64,000 nt of DNA from Planctomycetota bacterium. Lineage in GTDB: Bacteria > Planctomycetota > UBA1135 > UBA2386. Position 1 is the first letter of the stretch. Each line of letters opens with the position of its first letter. Below the pieces are notes generated by a model that saw only the letters and a program-made list of their open reading frames with translations, ran no database searches and was not told the origin of the DNA. The stretch covers positions 1 through 64,000 of the forward strand of contig JAQCBR010000004.1 in assembly GCA_027621295.1 (NCBI GenBank), written 5' to 3'. Made by a program: the position numbers and the translations under genes. This document shows, piece by piece, positions 1-10,432 of this stretch.

Positions 1-2
1 CA

Positions 3-572
3 GAGGACCTGGCGTCCCGCTACCAGCTGGATGGCGCGCTGGGCGAGTCGATGAGCGGCTACCTGGCCCAGTTCCGCATCCTGGTCGACGACCTGACGAA
101 GGCCACAGCCGACGAGCTCAGGGAGCGCACGCTCACAGCCCTGGCTCGACTGGTGTTGGCCGCCCTCCGGGAGGCCTCATCCGCACACGACCTCGCGAGA
201 CTCCTCCGCGACCTCAGCAGCCACTTCACGGCGGCCTACCGAGAGGGGGGCGACCTCGCGCTCCTCGGCGCCGTGCTAACCTACTTGAGTCGGATCAGGG
301 ACACGCCGCCGCAGGAAGTGCAGCGCCTGATCCAGGCCGAACTCGACCCAGAGATGGGGCACGTGATGATCTCCACCTACGACCAACTGCTCCAAGAGGG
401 CGCGATGCGGGCAGCCGTCGAGATCCTCCTCGAGCTCCTCACGGAGAAGTTCGGGAAGCTCGCCCCAGAGACGGTGGAACGAGTCCGCGGTGCCCGCATG
501 GAAGAGCTGCTCGGCTGGACCCGCAGCGTGATCCGCGCCGCCGAGCTCGAAGACGTGTTCCGCGTCAGCTGA
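3..572 (+). CDS. Rpn-family (PD-(D/E)XK, YhgA-like transposase) protein, C-terminal part
   Basis: The frame is open from the left edge, so this is the 3' part of a gene that starts outside the window. An internal ATG lies at 51, but the codons before it (EDLASRYQLDGALGES) read sensibly, so I treat the gene as truncated by the window. The visible part is helical and ends in the pattern typical of the C-terminus of Rpn-type recombination-promoting nucleases (LLTEKFGKL, then a WTRSVIRAAELEDVF-like tail). The PD-(D/E)XK nuclease core would lie upstream and cannot be seen. Family members are thought to be DNA endonucleases that promote RecA-independent recombination. The family assignment rests on the tail pattern only. 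Confidence 0.6.
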   Translation, partial: EDLASRYQLDGALGESMSGYLAQFRILVDDLTKATADELRERTLTALARLVLAALREASSAHDLARLLRDLSSHFTAAYREGGDLALLGAVLTYLSRIRDTPPQEVQRLIQAELDPEMGHVMISTYDQLLQEGAMRAAVEILLELLTEKFGKLAPETVERVRGARMEELLGWTRSVIRAAELEDVFRVS

Positions 573-661
573 TAGCTGTCGGCGAGCCGCGGCGCCGAGC
601 AGGCCCCGCGGCAGAAGTTCCGATTCGCTCCCGGGGCCCCGCTCCCTAGCCTCACGCCCCC

Positions 662-2788
662 ATGACGCGCATCCCCGACTTCTCGGCGGTCCCCTACGGC
701 TTCGACGAGGTCCGTGTCCAAGACCTGCCGAACGACGCTCCGACCCCCACGCCCGAGGGGATCGACGTCTCGCCGATCCCGAGCGCCAGCGACGTCGCGG
801 GGCTCGAAGCCCAGATCGACTCGCTTCCCGGCGTCGCCCCCTTCGTCCGCGGGCCCTACCCGACGATGTACGCCGGACGTCCGTGGACGATCCGCCAGTA
901 TGCCGGCTTCTCGACCGCCGAGGAGAGCAACGCGTTCTACCGCCGCAATCTGGCGATGGGACAGCAGGGGCTGAGCGTCGCCTTCGACCTCGCGACGCAC
1001 CGCGGCTACGACTCGGACCACCCGCGCGTCGTCGGCGACGTCGGCATGGCGGGCGTCGCGATCGACTCGATCCTCGACATGCGGGTGCTGTTCGACGGCA
1101 TCCCTCTCGACCGCGTGTCGGTGTCGATGACGATGAACGGCGCGGTCGTCCCGATCCTCGCGCTCTTCGTCGTCGCCGCCGAGGAGCAGGGCGTCGCGCC
1201 GGCCCAACTCACCGGGACCATCCAGAACGACATCCTCAAGGAGTTCATGGTCCGGAACACCTACATCCATCCGCCCGGGCCCTCGATGCGGATCATCGGC
1301 GACATCTTCGCGTGGTGCGCGGAGAACATGCCTCGCTTCAACTGCATCTCGGTGTCCGGCTACCACATGCAGGAAGCGGGAGCGACGGCGGACATCGAGC
1401 TCGCGTACACGCTCGCCGACGGACTCGAGTACCTCCGCACGGGCGTCGCAGCCGGACTCGACGTCGACCGCTTCGCGCCGCGGATCTCGTTCTTCTGGGC
1501 GATCGGCATGGACCTCTTCATGGAGGTCGCCAAGCTCCGCGCCGCACGACTCCTGTGGGCCCGCATCGTCGAGCGCTTCGGCGCGAAGGACCCGAAGTCC
1601 CTCGCCCTCCGCACCCACTGCCAGACGTCCGGATGGTCGCTGACCGAGCAGCAGCCGTGGAACAACGTCACGCGGACAGCGATCGAGGCGCTCGGCGCGG
1701 CGCTCGGCGGGACCCAGAGCCTGCACACCAACAGCTACGACGAGGCGATCGCGCTGCCGACCGCGCACTCGGCGCGGATCGCACGCAACACGCAGCTCGT
1801 CCTCCAGGAGGAGACGGAGCTCTGCCACCTCATCGACCCGCTCGGCGGGTCGGAGCACGTCGAGAAGCTGACGCACGACCTGGCTCAGAAGGCCTGGGAG
1901 CTGATCGAAGAGGTCGAGGCGGCCGGCGGTATGGCGAAGGCCATCGAGCAGGGCCTGCCGAAGCTCCGCATCGAGGAGGCGGCCGCCCGACGTCAGGCAC
2001 GCATCGACTCGGGGCGCGACACGATCGTCGGCGTGAACCGGAACCGTCCCGACCGCGACGAGCCGATCGACGTGCTGTCGATCGACAACGCGAAGGTGCG
2101 CGCGGCCCAACTCGCACGCCTCGAGCAGCTCCGGAAGCAGCGGGACCCGGCCACGGTCGAGCGCGCGCTGGCTGCGGTCACCGAAGGAGCCAGGACCGAC
2201 GGCAATCTGCTCGGCCTCGCGATCGAGGCGGGGCGCGCCGGCGCCACCGTCGGTGAGATCACGTCCGCGATGGAAGAGGTGTTCGGGCGCTACCAGGCCG
2301 AGGTCCGTACGATCCAGGGCGTGTACGCGAACGAGTCAGCCGACGGAGAGGCCGTCGCCGGGGTCCGCCGGCTCTGCGAGGACTTCCTGGCCCGCGAGGG
2401 TCGCCGCCCCCGCCTCCTCGTCGCCAAGATGGGCCAGGACGGACACGACCGCGGCGCGAAGGTCGTCGCGACCGCGTTCGCCGACCTGGGGTTCGACGTC
2501 GACGTCGGACCGCTGTTCCAGACCCCGGAAGAGGTCGCGCGCCAGGCGGTCGAGAACGACGTCCACATCGTGGGAGTGTCGTCGCTGGCGGGCGGCCACC
2601 GGACGCTGGTACCGGCGCTGATCGAAGCGCTGCGCGCAGCGGGCGCGGAAGACGTCCTGGTCGTCGCCGGCGGCGTGATCCCGAAGCAGGACTACGCGGC
2701 GCTCGAGGCCGCGGGCTGCGCTGCGATCTTCGGCCCTGGAACCGTGATCCCCGAGGCCGCGAAGGGCCTGATCGCGCTGCTCTCCTGA
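662..2788 (+). CDS. scpA: Methylmalonyl-CoA mutase, large (catalytic, B12-binding) subunit
   Basis: Adenosylcobalamin-dependent interconversion of methylmalonyl-CoA and succinyl-CoA, in the propionate and branched-chain pathways of the cytoplasm. At 708 aa it has the full length of the family. The N-terminal TIM-barrel region shows the substrate-site stretch [18 protein letters not shown] near residues 68-85 and the NSYDEA segment near residue 360. The C-terminal B12 domain carries the DGHDRG cobalamin-ligand motif near residue 595, followed by GVSSLAGGH. No small-subunit gene is next to it, so a homodimer is likely. The matching GTPase chaperone MeaB is encoded 21 kb away at 23749..24735. 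There is no clear Shine-Dalgarno; the ATG was chosen because the N-terminus begins as in relatives. Confidence 0.96.
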   Translation: MTRIPDFSAVPYGFDEVRVQDLPNDAPTPTPEGIDVSPIPSASDVAGLEAQIDSLPGVAPFVRGPYPTMYAGRPWTIRQYAGFSTAEESNAFYRRNLAMGQQGLSVAFDLATHRGYDSDHPRVVGDVGMAGVAIDSILDMRVLFDGIPLDRVSVSMTMNGAVVPILALFVVAAEEQGVAPAQLTGTIQNDILKEFMVRNTYIHPPGPSMRIIGDIFAWCAENMPRFNCISVSGYHMQEAGATADIELAYTLADGLEYLRTGVAAGLDVDRFAPRISFFWAIGMDLFMEVAKLRAARLLWARIVERFGAKDPKSLALRTHCQTSGWSLTEQQPWNNVTRTAIEALGAALGGTQSLHTNSYDEAIALPTAHSARIARNTQLVLQEETELCHLIDPLGGSEHVEKLTHDLAQKAWELIEEVEAAGGMAKAIEQGLPKLRIEEAAARRQARIDSGRDTIVGVNRNRPDRDEPIDVLSIDNAKVRAAQLARLEQLRKQRDPATVERALAAVTEGARTDGNLLGLAIEAGRAGATVGEITSAMEEVFGRYQAEVRTIQGVYANESADGEAVAGVRRLCEDFLAREGRRPRLLVAKMGQDGHDRGAKVVATAFADLGFDVDVGPLFQTPEEVARQAVENDVHIVGVSSLAGGHRTLVPALIEALRAAGAEDVLVVAGGVIPKQDYAALEAAGCAAIFGPGTVIPEAAKGLIALLS

Positions 2789-2804
2789 TCGAGGGGCCGT
2801 CAGC

Positions 2805-3857
<1,053 letters not shown>

Positions 3858-3954
3858 GGGGGCGCAGTAGATACCACGCAGCGCCCGGGGAATCGAAGCC
3901 TCGCCCACGTGCATCGCCGCGGAGCCGGAGCGGGTATCGTCCAGCGCCGATCCG

Positions 3955-4968
3955 ATGCCGCACGCCCACCTCGATGCTCCGGAGCCCGGCCCGGGCGCTG
4001 CCCTCGGGCGCGCTGCGCTGGCGCTCGGCACTGCCCTGGCCCTGCTCGGCTCCGCAGGAGCGCAGACCAGGGTCCACCTGAACGACGTCGCCGGCGACGG
4101 CATCCGCGCGCTCTGCGTCGTCGCGCACCCGGACGACGAGATCGCGTTCTCGGGAACGGTCTACAAGATCGCCACCCACCTCGGCGGCGCCGTCGACGTG
4201 GTCGTGATCACGAACGGCGAGGCCGGCTACAAGTACTCGCTGCTCGCCGAGAGGATCTACGGACTGAAGCTGACGGACCCAGCCGTCGGCCGGCGCGAGC
4301 TGCCGCGCATCCGGCAGCAGGAGATGACCGAGGCCTGCCGCCTTCTCGGCGTGCGCGACGTCGACTTCCTGGGCCAGCAGGACCATCGCTACAACCAGGA
4401 TGCGAACGAGGTGCTCGGGCCCGACCGCGACATCTGGGACCTGGGATTCGTGCGGAGCACCCTGGACGCACGGCTCGGCGAAGGTCGCTACGACTTCGTC
4501 TTCGTGCATCTGCCGACCCCCACGACGCACGGACACCACCAGGCCGCATCGATCCTCGCGCTCGAGGCGGTCGCGCGCCGCGCGCCGCACGCGCGGCCGG
4601 TCGTGCTGGGCTCCTACCCGACACGCATCGCCGAAGACGCCGAGCCCCCGCCGGACATGCTCGAAGGCCGCCCCGTCACCCGTCACATCGTGGGCGACGG
4701 TCCGTACGTGTTCGACCTGCTGCAGAAGTTCGGCTTCCGCGAGAAGCTCGACTACCGCGTCGTCACCAACCTCGCGGCGACCCAGCACCGCTCGCAGGGC
4801 ACCTACCTGCTGTCGGTCGGACGCCGCGAGGCCGAGGGCTTCGTCCGGTTCGCGCTCGAGACTCCGGACGCGGACGCCCGGGCACGCGAACTCTTCGCCC
4901 GCCTCGCCGAGCCACAGTTCGAGCCCATGGACTACGACGAGGACGGGAACCTCATCGAGCGACGCTGA
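3955..4968 (+). CDS. PIG-L (LmbE-like) family deacetylase, exported
   Basis: Zinc-dependent N-acetyl-sugar deacetylase family protein of 337 aa. A hydrophobic, Ala/Leu-rich segment (residues about 15-35) ending near GSAGAQ looks like a signal peptide, so it probably acts outside the cytoplasm. The metal-binding motif AHPDDE is at about residues 59-64 and the third ligand lies in the THGHHQA segment near residue 190. The substrate cannot be told from sequence. It heads a same-strand cluster of exported proteins (DUF3365 lipoprotein, DUF1080 protein) that is typical of planctomycetes. Confidence 0.88.
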   Translation: MPHAHLDAPEPGPGAALGRAALALGTALALLGSAGAQTRVHLNDVAGDGIRALCVVAHPDDEIAFSGTVYKIATHLGGAVDVVVITNGEAGYKYSLLAERIYGLKLTDPAVGRRELPRIRQQEMTEACRLLGVRDVDFLGQQDHRYNQDANEVLGPDRDIWDLGFVRSTLDARLGEGRYDFVFVHLPTPTTHGHHQAASILALEAVARRAPHARPVVLGSYPTRIAEDAEPPPDMLEGRPVTRHIVGDGPYVFDLLQKFGFREKLDYRVVTNLAATQHRSQGTYLLSVGRREAEGFVRFALETPDADARARELFARLAEPQFEPMDYDEDGNLIERR

Positions 4969-4989
4969 CCACCCGGAGAACGCGAAGAG

Positions 4990-5556
4990 ATGCAGTGCAA
5001 CCAACTGGTCCGACAGGCCACGCTCGCGCTGGCCGTGACGCTGTGCGGCTGCGCGGGAGACAGCGACCTCGACCCCACCCTCCGCGGTGAGGCGACCTCC
5101 CGCATCCGCTCGGTCGCGGAGGCGCTGCAGGGCCGGCTCGAGGCGACGCTGAAGGCCGAGGGCCCGGTCGCCGCGATCCGCGTCTGCAAGGAAGAGGCGC
5201 CCGCGATCGCCGCGCGCTTCTCGACGGACGGATGGACCGTGCGACGGATCGGGACCCGCGTCCGCAACACCGCGACGAACACGCCGAACGCGGCGGAGCG
5301 GGAGATCCTCGCGCGCTTCGAGGCGCTGGCGCCGGAGCAGCGCGCCGAGGCCTTCGAAGAGGGGCTCAGCGACGACGGCTACTTCTTCTACAAGCCGATC
5401 TTCGCCGCGAAGCCTGCCTGCCTGATCTGCCACGGTGCGACCGACCAGATCGGAGACGCGGTCCGCGCGGCGCTCGCCGACGCCTACCCCGACGATCAGG
5501 CCACCGGCTACGCGCTCGGCGACCTCCGCGGCGCGTTCGTCGCCGGCAAGCGCTGA
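4990..5556 (+). CDS. DUF3365 (Tll0287-like) c-type heme lipoprotein
   Basis: A 188-aa protein with a short lipoprotein signal (hydrophobic segment then TLCGC, lipidated Cys near residue 20) and a single heme c motif CLICH near residue 140, preceded by FFYKPIFAAKPA. This arrangement is characteristic of the DUF3365 / Tll0287-like sensor domain, a periplasmic PAS-like fold that can bind heme c. Here it stands alone with no kinase attached. It lies 21 bp after the PIG-L gene and 24 bp before the DUF1080 gene, so the three are probably co-transcribed. Redox or ligand sensing is an inference from the family. Confidence 0.8.
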   Translation: MQCNQLVRQATLALAVTLCGCAGDSDLDPTLRGEATSRIRSVAEALQGRLEATLKAEGPVAAIRVCKEEAPAIAARFSTDGWTVRRIGTRVRNTATNTPNAAEREILARFEALAPEQRAEAFEEGLSDDGYFFYKPIFAAKPACLICHGATDQIGDAVRAALADAYPDDQATGYALGDLRGAFVAGKR

Positions 5557-5580
5557 CCCCACATCGACCGACACCTACCC

Positions 5581-6354
5581 ATGAACAAGCTCCGCCTGCT
5601 GTCCTTCTCCGCGCTCTGCGTGACCGCGGTCGCCTTCTCGCCGGTCGGCACCGCACTCCTCGGCGACCTGCCGAAGGCCTACGTCGACGGCGAGGGCCAC
5701 GGCTGGGTCGAGCTCCACCTGTCGGATTTCGTGAACGTCAACGGCGACGACACGACCTGGGCCGAGGTCGACGGCGAGATCGTCTGCACCGGTCGGCCGA
5801 TCGGCGGCGCACGCAGCCAGAAGGTGTACCGCAACTTCGAGCTGGTCGCCGAGTGGAAGCACCACACGCACGCCGGCAACTCCGGGATCTTCGTCTGGTG
5901 CCCCGAGTCGGCCTTCACCGACCTGCCGCCCGGCGCGCTCCCGCGGAGCGGGATCGAGGTCCAGGTCCTCGACCTCGGCTACGAGACCAACTGGGAGAAG
6001 TCGAAGGGCAGCCCGTCGGACTGGTTCACGAGCCACGGCGACGTGTTCCCGGTCGGCGATTCGAAGATGACCGCGTTCCGGCCACAGATCGACTACGCGA
6101 AGGAAGACGGCGCCACCTACCACGTGGGCAGCCCCAACAGCTCACGCAGCTTCCCGGACGAGAGGCTCGTCCGCCCGCACGGCGAGTGGAACCACTACTA
6201 CGTCCGCGCGATCAACGGCGAGGTCCGCCTGTGGGTGAACGGCGTAGAGGTCAACGGCGGCCAGAACTGCCAGCCGGCCGAGGGCTACCTCGCGCTCGAA
6301 GCGGAGGGCGCGAAGGTCTCGTTCCGCAACCTGCGGATCCGCGAACTCCCGTGA
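5581..6354 (+). CDS. Exported DUF1080 (3-keto-disaccharide hydrolase fold) protein
   Basis: A 257-aa protein with an N-terminal signal peptide (hydrophobic residues about 5-25). It carries the concanavalin-like DUF1080 domain: the DGEIVCTGRPIGG start, the FELVAEWKH strand, HAGNSGIFVWCPE, and the closing block of WNHYYVRAINGEVRLWVNG and VSFRNLRIREL. DUF1080 domains are massively expanded in planctomycetes and are linked to glycan breakdown (3-keto-glucoside hydrolysis is known for some). The exact substrate is unknown. Confidence 0.9.
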   Translation: MNKLRLLSFSALCVTAVAFSPVGTALLGDLPKAYVDGEGHGWVELHLSDFVNVNGDDTTWAEVDGEIVCTGRPIGGARSQKVYRNFELVAEWKHHTHAGNSGIFVWCPESAFTDLPPGALPRSGIEVQVLDLGYETNWEKSKGSPSDWFTSHGDVFPVGDSKMTAFRPQIDYAKEDGATYHVGSPNSSRSFPDERLVRPHGEWNHYYVRAINGEVRLWVNGVEVNGGQNCQPAEGYLALEAEGAKVSFRNLRIRELP

Positions 6355-6498
6355 CGAGATCGGGTCACCGCGGCGTCGCGCTCGACGACCGCGGTGATCT
6401 GTTCCGCATCGAAGGGGGTCAGCACCAGCTCCGCGAGGTGACGGTCGCCGACAGCCCCACAGCGCCGCGCGCGCCAGCCCAGCGAGCCAACGCGGGGC

Positions 6499-8094
6499 TC
6501 ATCGACGGGATGGCTGGAGCCACGGAAGGCGCTCGAATTCCAGGAAGGCGGCCTCGAGCCGCCACTGCTGGGTCGCCCGCTCGCTCGCGTCGAGGAACTT
6601 GCGGCACTCGGGAGAGATGCTCCCACCACCCGGCACGTCGCCGGCACAGTCCTCGACCATGGTGAAGGGACTCGTGCTCGCCCAGAGGCTCGGACCAGGC
6701 AAGAAGCTGTACTCGAGGCCGTTGCGCGACAGCTCCTTGAGCTCGGCGTAGCCCAGGCCGTAGTCGAGGACGGCACGCAGGTATTCGTTGCTCAGGTCGA
6801 TCCTCGAGACGCCCGCATCGTCCGACGCGAGGACCGTGGGGACCCCGGCCTCTCGGTAATGAAGGAAGGGGTGATTCCGCCCCTGGACGCCGAGGATGAC
6901 GTCGTTGCTGGTCAGACAGATCTCGACCGCGACACGCTCCTTCCGCATCCGCTCGAGGAGCTCGAACGGCCGATCCTCGAGGAAGATGTCGACGCCGTGC
7001 CCGATGCGCCGCGCGCCGGCCACCTCGACCGCCTCCCGGATATGGAAGCCCAGGTCACCCGGAGGGACGAGGCCGAGGGCGAGTTCGCCGGCGTGCAGGG
7101 TGACTTTCACGTCGGGGTGTCGCTGCCCCAGATACCGGACCATCTGCATGTGCAGCGAGTAGTCCCGCAGGGCGATGCGGTCGTCCTCCGGAGCAACCAA
7201 GTTGATGCCGAGCATCCGCGGGTCCCGGTCGGCGAGCGCAAAGGCGAACGCCAGCTGGGCGAACACCTGGTCGGGCGCCATGACGCGGACGGATTGCTGC
7301 AGGAACCGCAGGTGGACCTCTCGGCCGGGCCGACCTTGGTCCAGCTGGCTGCTGTAGGACCGATGCGCGGCTTCGAGGTTGGCCAAGCCCTCCTCTGTCC
7401 ACTGCGCCAGTCCGCCTTCTTCCAACCGCTGATAGGCACGAGCGAAGTCCGGTTCCGCGGCAGGCGCGGCGCCCGGCTCCGTACCCAGCGCATCCTTCAG
7501 CCCCGGGACCCCCTGCGCGAGGGCCGTGTTCAACCGGCTGGACTGGATCAACACCATCAGCTCGATGTAGAGGACGTTCTCGCGGGCCGCGTTGTCGGCG
7601 AGGAGGACGATCATGTCATCCACGTGTCCTCCGGACACGGCACCGAACTCGCCGAAGGTCTCGAAGAACTGGTCATGCCCGGACTGACCGGCGTACGCGA
7701 GGTTCCGCGTGGAGAGGTCATCGACCAGCTTGCTGTAGGCCGTTGCGTCCTCGAGGACTTCCCGGAGGCGCTTCATTCCGGGAGCGTGGGCGGACGGCGG
7801 GACGAGCGTGTTGGTCTCCGGATCGAGGGAGTAGTCGGCGCCCGCGCCCCAGCGCACGTAGGCCTCGGCGTAGACGGACCCACTCAGGTGATTGTGGAGA
7901 TCCGCCCCCTTGGGCATGCGCTGGACGAAGGCTCGGACCATCGGAGGCTCGTTCCGATGGGCCTCCAGCCACTCGGAGGCGTGCAGGGCATCTCCGTGGT
8001 CAGCGCGCGCCGCCACCCGGGCTTCGACCCATCGACAGCCCGGGAGGGCAACGAGGATCACGAGGGTGAGCAGGCTCGGGAGGCGTTGGATCAT
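6499..8094 (-). CDS. Adenosine deaminase-like (ADGF/CECR1-type) lipoprotein
   Basis: A 531-aa metal-dependent amidohydrolase of the adenosine/AMP deaminase family. The N-terminus is a lipoprotein signal with lipobox ALPGC (Cys20). Zinc ligands and catalytic positions are present: DLHNHLSGS (His67, His69), KVTLHAGE, RIGHGVD, SNDVILG and ASDDAGVSR. The length, the extra N-terminal region and the export signal resemble extracellular ADA-type growth-factor deaminases rather than the 330-340 aa cytosolic enzyme. Likely role: deamination of extracellular nucleosides at the cell envelope. The purine specificity is inferred from the family. Confidence 0.88.
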   Translation of the reverse strand: MIQRLPSLLTLVILVALPGCRWVEARVAARADHGDALHASEWLEAHRNEPPMVRAFVQRMPKGADLHNHLSGSVYAEAYVRWGAGADYSLDPETNTLVPPSAHAPGMKRLREVLEDATAYSKLVDDLSTRNLAYAGQSGHDQFFETFGEFGAVSGGHVDDMIVLLADNAARENVLYIELMVLIQSSRLNTALAQGVPGLKDALGTEPGAAPAAEPDFARAYQRLEEGGLAQWTEEGLANLEAAHRSYSSQLDQGRPGREVHLRFLQQSVRVMAPDQVFAQLAFAFALADRDPRMLGINLVAPEDDRIALRDYSLHMQMVRYLGQRHPDVKVTLHAGELALGLVPPGDLGFHIREAVEVAGARRIGHGVDIFLEDRPFELLERMRKERVAVEICLTSNDVILGVQGRNHPFLHYREAGVPTVLASDDAGVSRIDLSNEYLRAVLDYGLGYAELKELSRNGLEYSFLPGPSLWASTSPFTMVEDCAGDVPGGGSISPECRKFLDASERATQQWRLEAAFLEFERLPWLQPSRR

Positions 8095-8194
8095 GGCACG
8101 GGGGAGATATCAGCAGCAGGTCGTGGGTGGCAGCGTCGCCGCGGTGGCGATCCTAGCCATGACGTGCGCCGAACCCGCGTGCGCGGGGCGAGTA

Positions 8195-9736
8195 TCAGCG
8201 CGACTGGGCGCTGCCGTCGAAGTAGGCGCGAATCCGCGGCCAAGTGAACGTAGCCACATTGCGGCCGAGTTCCAGTCCCGCGACGTTGTCCGCCTGGATG
8301 TGGTAGCCGCCGAGGACGCGGGAGATCCCGGCAAGCTCCGCGACCTCGCTGAACGTCGGCAGCTGGAGCGCAACGTCACAGCTCATGCCGGGTTCGCCGA
8401 GCAGTTCGGCGAGCGGTCGGCCGTCGAGCTGCTGCATCTCCCGGCAGGTGAAGCCGGGTTCGGTCAGGTCGCCCGCGTGGCGCTCCTCGACGAGACCGCA
8501 GCGGTCGCTGCCGGTGAACAGCTCGAGGGCCTTGGCGCAGGCCCCGCTGACGCAGCTGTGCCCGGACACGTAGCCGGGGAACGGCGGCGTGACGAACGTC
8601 GACGGTGAGTAGGGATGCCAACTCGACGCGGGCACGTCCCCCACGCCCTTGCCGGGTCCGAGCCAGCCCTTCAGCGTTTCCCCCGCGTGCAGGTGCCGCA
8701 CGAGCGTCCACGGCCGCGAGCTGTCGTAGTATCGCTTGCTGTCCCAGGCGGCGATGAACGCGTCCATCGCGACGTTCGCGATCGTGAAGAACAGCTTCAC
8801 GTCCGCATCCAGGTCCTGTCGATCGCGCGCCGAGATCGCCTGCGCGAAGCGCAGCCAGTGACCCGACTGTCCGGTCGACTGCGGCCCGTCGCGCATGAAC
8901 TCGACGACCGCCTTCTGCTCTGGATCGAGGCTGGCGTTCATCTCGATGCACTCGCGGACTTCGGCCGCGAGCTGCTCGCTGCCGACGAGCGGCGGTGGCC
9001 CCGGACGGAACTGGGCCGCCGAGTCGAGCGCGAACGGCCGGACCCGGTACCAGTGGGGCGTCAGGAAGCCGAGGACGACCTCGCCTCCCGCTCCGTCGTC
9101 GAACGGGATCGGCTGCCAGCGATCTGGGTCGAGGATCTGGTCCGGTGGGTTCACCGGGAGATACATCGTGTAGTCCGCGTACGGCACGTTCGCACCGCCG
9201 GGCTCGTCGCCGAGCTGGTTCGCGCCGTCGCGATGCCTCGACGCGAGCACGGCATCGGCAACGAGATTCCCGACGCCCGCAGGACTCGCCGGGTCGCGGG
9301 TGACGTTCGCCGGATCGAATCCCTCGGCGCGCAGCGCAGCCTCGAGCTCGGTCGCGAAGTGCGGGAGCTGGTCGACGGCCGTCCGGTAGACGGCGTAGGC
9401 GATCGCCTCCTCCTGATGGGCGCGCGTCCGCTCCGGGGGAGGGCGACGCAGCGCGCCGCCGTGCACGGTGCCGACCGCCACGTCGTCGAAGGCAGCCCAC
9501 GCGTCGAACATCGCGGTCATCGGGATCGCCATCTGCCGCGACAGGATGGTCGGCATCGCACCGACCCGCTCGACGTCCTTGGCACACGCATCGAGCACGG
9601 CATCGAGCCAGCGGTAGGCGGCGGATCGCGGCGCGTCGGCTGCCACTGCTGCTGAGCGGCCGCCGGACGCCGATGGGGCTGCGCAGGCCACGAGTCCGAG
9701 CCAGAACGAAAGGCCACGAAGCAGGAGGGTGTGCAC
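8195..9736 (-). CDS. Vanadium-dependent haloperoxidase / type-2 phosphatase superfamily lipoprotein
   Basis: The vanadate-binding signature is complete: K-x6-RP (KRYYDSSRP, near residue 335), the SGHS block (PGYVSGHSCVSGA, near 392) and SR-x3-G-x-H (SRVLGGYH, near 475). With the GTG start at 9736 the protein is 513 aa and begins with a lipoprotein-like signal ending LVACA. The frame is open upstream to an ATG at 9820, but that adds 28 Arg-rich residues that do not look like a start. Members oxidise halides with H2O2 or act as phosphatases; sequence alone cannot separate these. Transcribed divergently from the metal-efflux operon. Confidence 0.85.
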   Translation of the reverse strand: MHTLLLRGLSFWLGLVACAAPSASGGRSAAVAADAPRSAAYRWLDAVLDACAKDVERVGAMPTILSRQMAIPMTAMFDAWAAFDDVAVGTVHGGALRRPPPERTRAHQEEAIAYAVYRTAVDQLPHFATELEAALRAEGFDPANVTRDPASPAGVGNLVADAVLASRHRDGANQLGDEPGGANVPYADYTMYLPVNPPDQILDPDRWQPIPFDDGAGGEVVLGFLTPHWYRVRPFALDSAAQFRPGPPPLVGSEQLAAEVRECIEMNASLDPEQKAVVEFMRDGPQSTGQSGHWLRFAQAISARDRQDLDADVKLFFTIANVAMDAFIAAWDSKRYYDSSRPWTLVRHLHAGETLKGWLGPGKGVGDVPASSWHPYSPSTFVTPPFPGYVSGHSCVSGACAKALELFTGSDRCGLVEERHAGDLTEPGFTCREMQQLDGRPLAELLGEPGMSCDVALQLPTFSEVAELAGISRVLGGYHIQADNVAGLELGRNVATFTWPRIRAYFDGSAQSR

Positions 9737-9872
9737 GGGTCGAAGGGTAACGACTCGGCTCGCCCCGTCGCCACCCACCGGCACTCCGCTGCGGAGTCTC
9801 GACCCGCGACTCCATCTCAACGGGCAGCGACGTTGCCGAAGCGGCAGACCGCGCTATCGTCGTCCCGCCGCC

Positions 9873-10283
9873 GTGGAACTCACCCCCAAGAAGCGGGCCC
9901 TGTGGGCCCTCATCTTCTACGTCGCCCTGGCCTTCGTGCCGGGCGCCGGGGCCGTCCTCTGCATCGAGCGTGACGGATCGGCGCACCTGGGAATCGGACT
10001 GGACTGCCCGTGCCCGGACCTGCCGGACGGCTCCCACCCGCCCTGCACCGACGTCCTCGTCGAAGGGCTTCGCGATCTCGTTCCGGACGCGACGCCGCTG
10101 CCGTCGATGGACTTCGCGGGGTGGCTCGACCTCTGCGCCAGCGCGCCGTGCACGTTCTGCGGTCTCGCGACGACACGCCTCCCCGAGCCACGCGCTGGCC
10201 CGCCCTGGAGTCGTGCGCGGGCAGGCCGTCCGGACCTGGCGCGCGCGATGCGTGACCGGGCGACCGTCCGCCTGCTGATCTGA
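9873..10283 (+). CDS. Small Cys-rich exported protein next to the metal-efflux operon
   Basis: Not a family I can name. With the GTG start at 9873 the product is 136 aa: a short charged start (ELTPKKR), one hydrophobic segment (signal peptide or anchor), then a region with DCPCPDL, PPCTDV and LCASAPCTFC clusters, seven Cys in all after the signal. It lies 150 bp upstream of the TolC-like gene on the same strand. Position and cysteines suggest a periplasmic metal-binding accessory of the efflux system; this is inference. An upstream ATG at 9729 is possible but would add Arg-rich low-complexity residues and overlap the divergent start region. Confidence 0.6.
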   Translation: MELTPKKRALWALIFYVALAFVPGAGAVLCIERDGSAHLGIGLDCPCPDLPDGSHPPCTDVLVEGLRDLVPDATPLPSMDFAGWLDLCASAPCTFCGLATTRLPEPRAGPPWSRARAGRPDLARAMRDRATVRLLI

Positions 10284-10432
10284 GCGATCGGCGCGCCGGC
10301 GAGGCGTTCCGCGATGGGACGCCGCTGGCGCCGCCTCGAAGCGCGCGGTCTGCGCGCGCGTCGAGGAGTCGATGCAGCCGTGGCTCCTGCCCTGGAGCCA
10401 TCGGAAGACCGCGCTCTGCCCACCAGAACCCG

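Noticed and set aside
662-2788. Possible cobalamin riboswitch before the mutase or metH
   Set aside because: The upstream regions are too short or overlap other genes, and no B12-box-like structure could be recognised.
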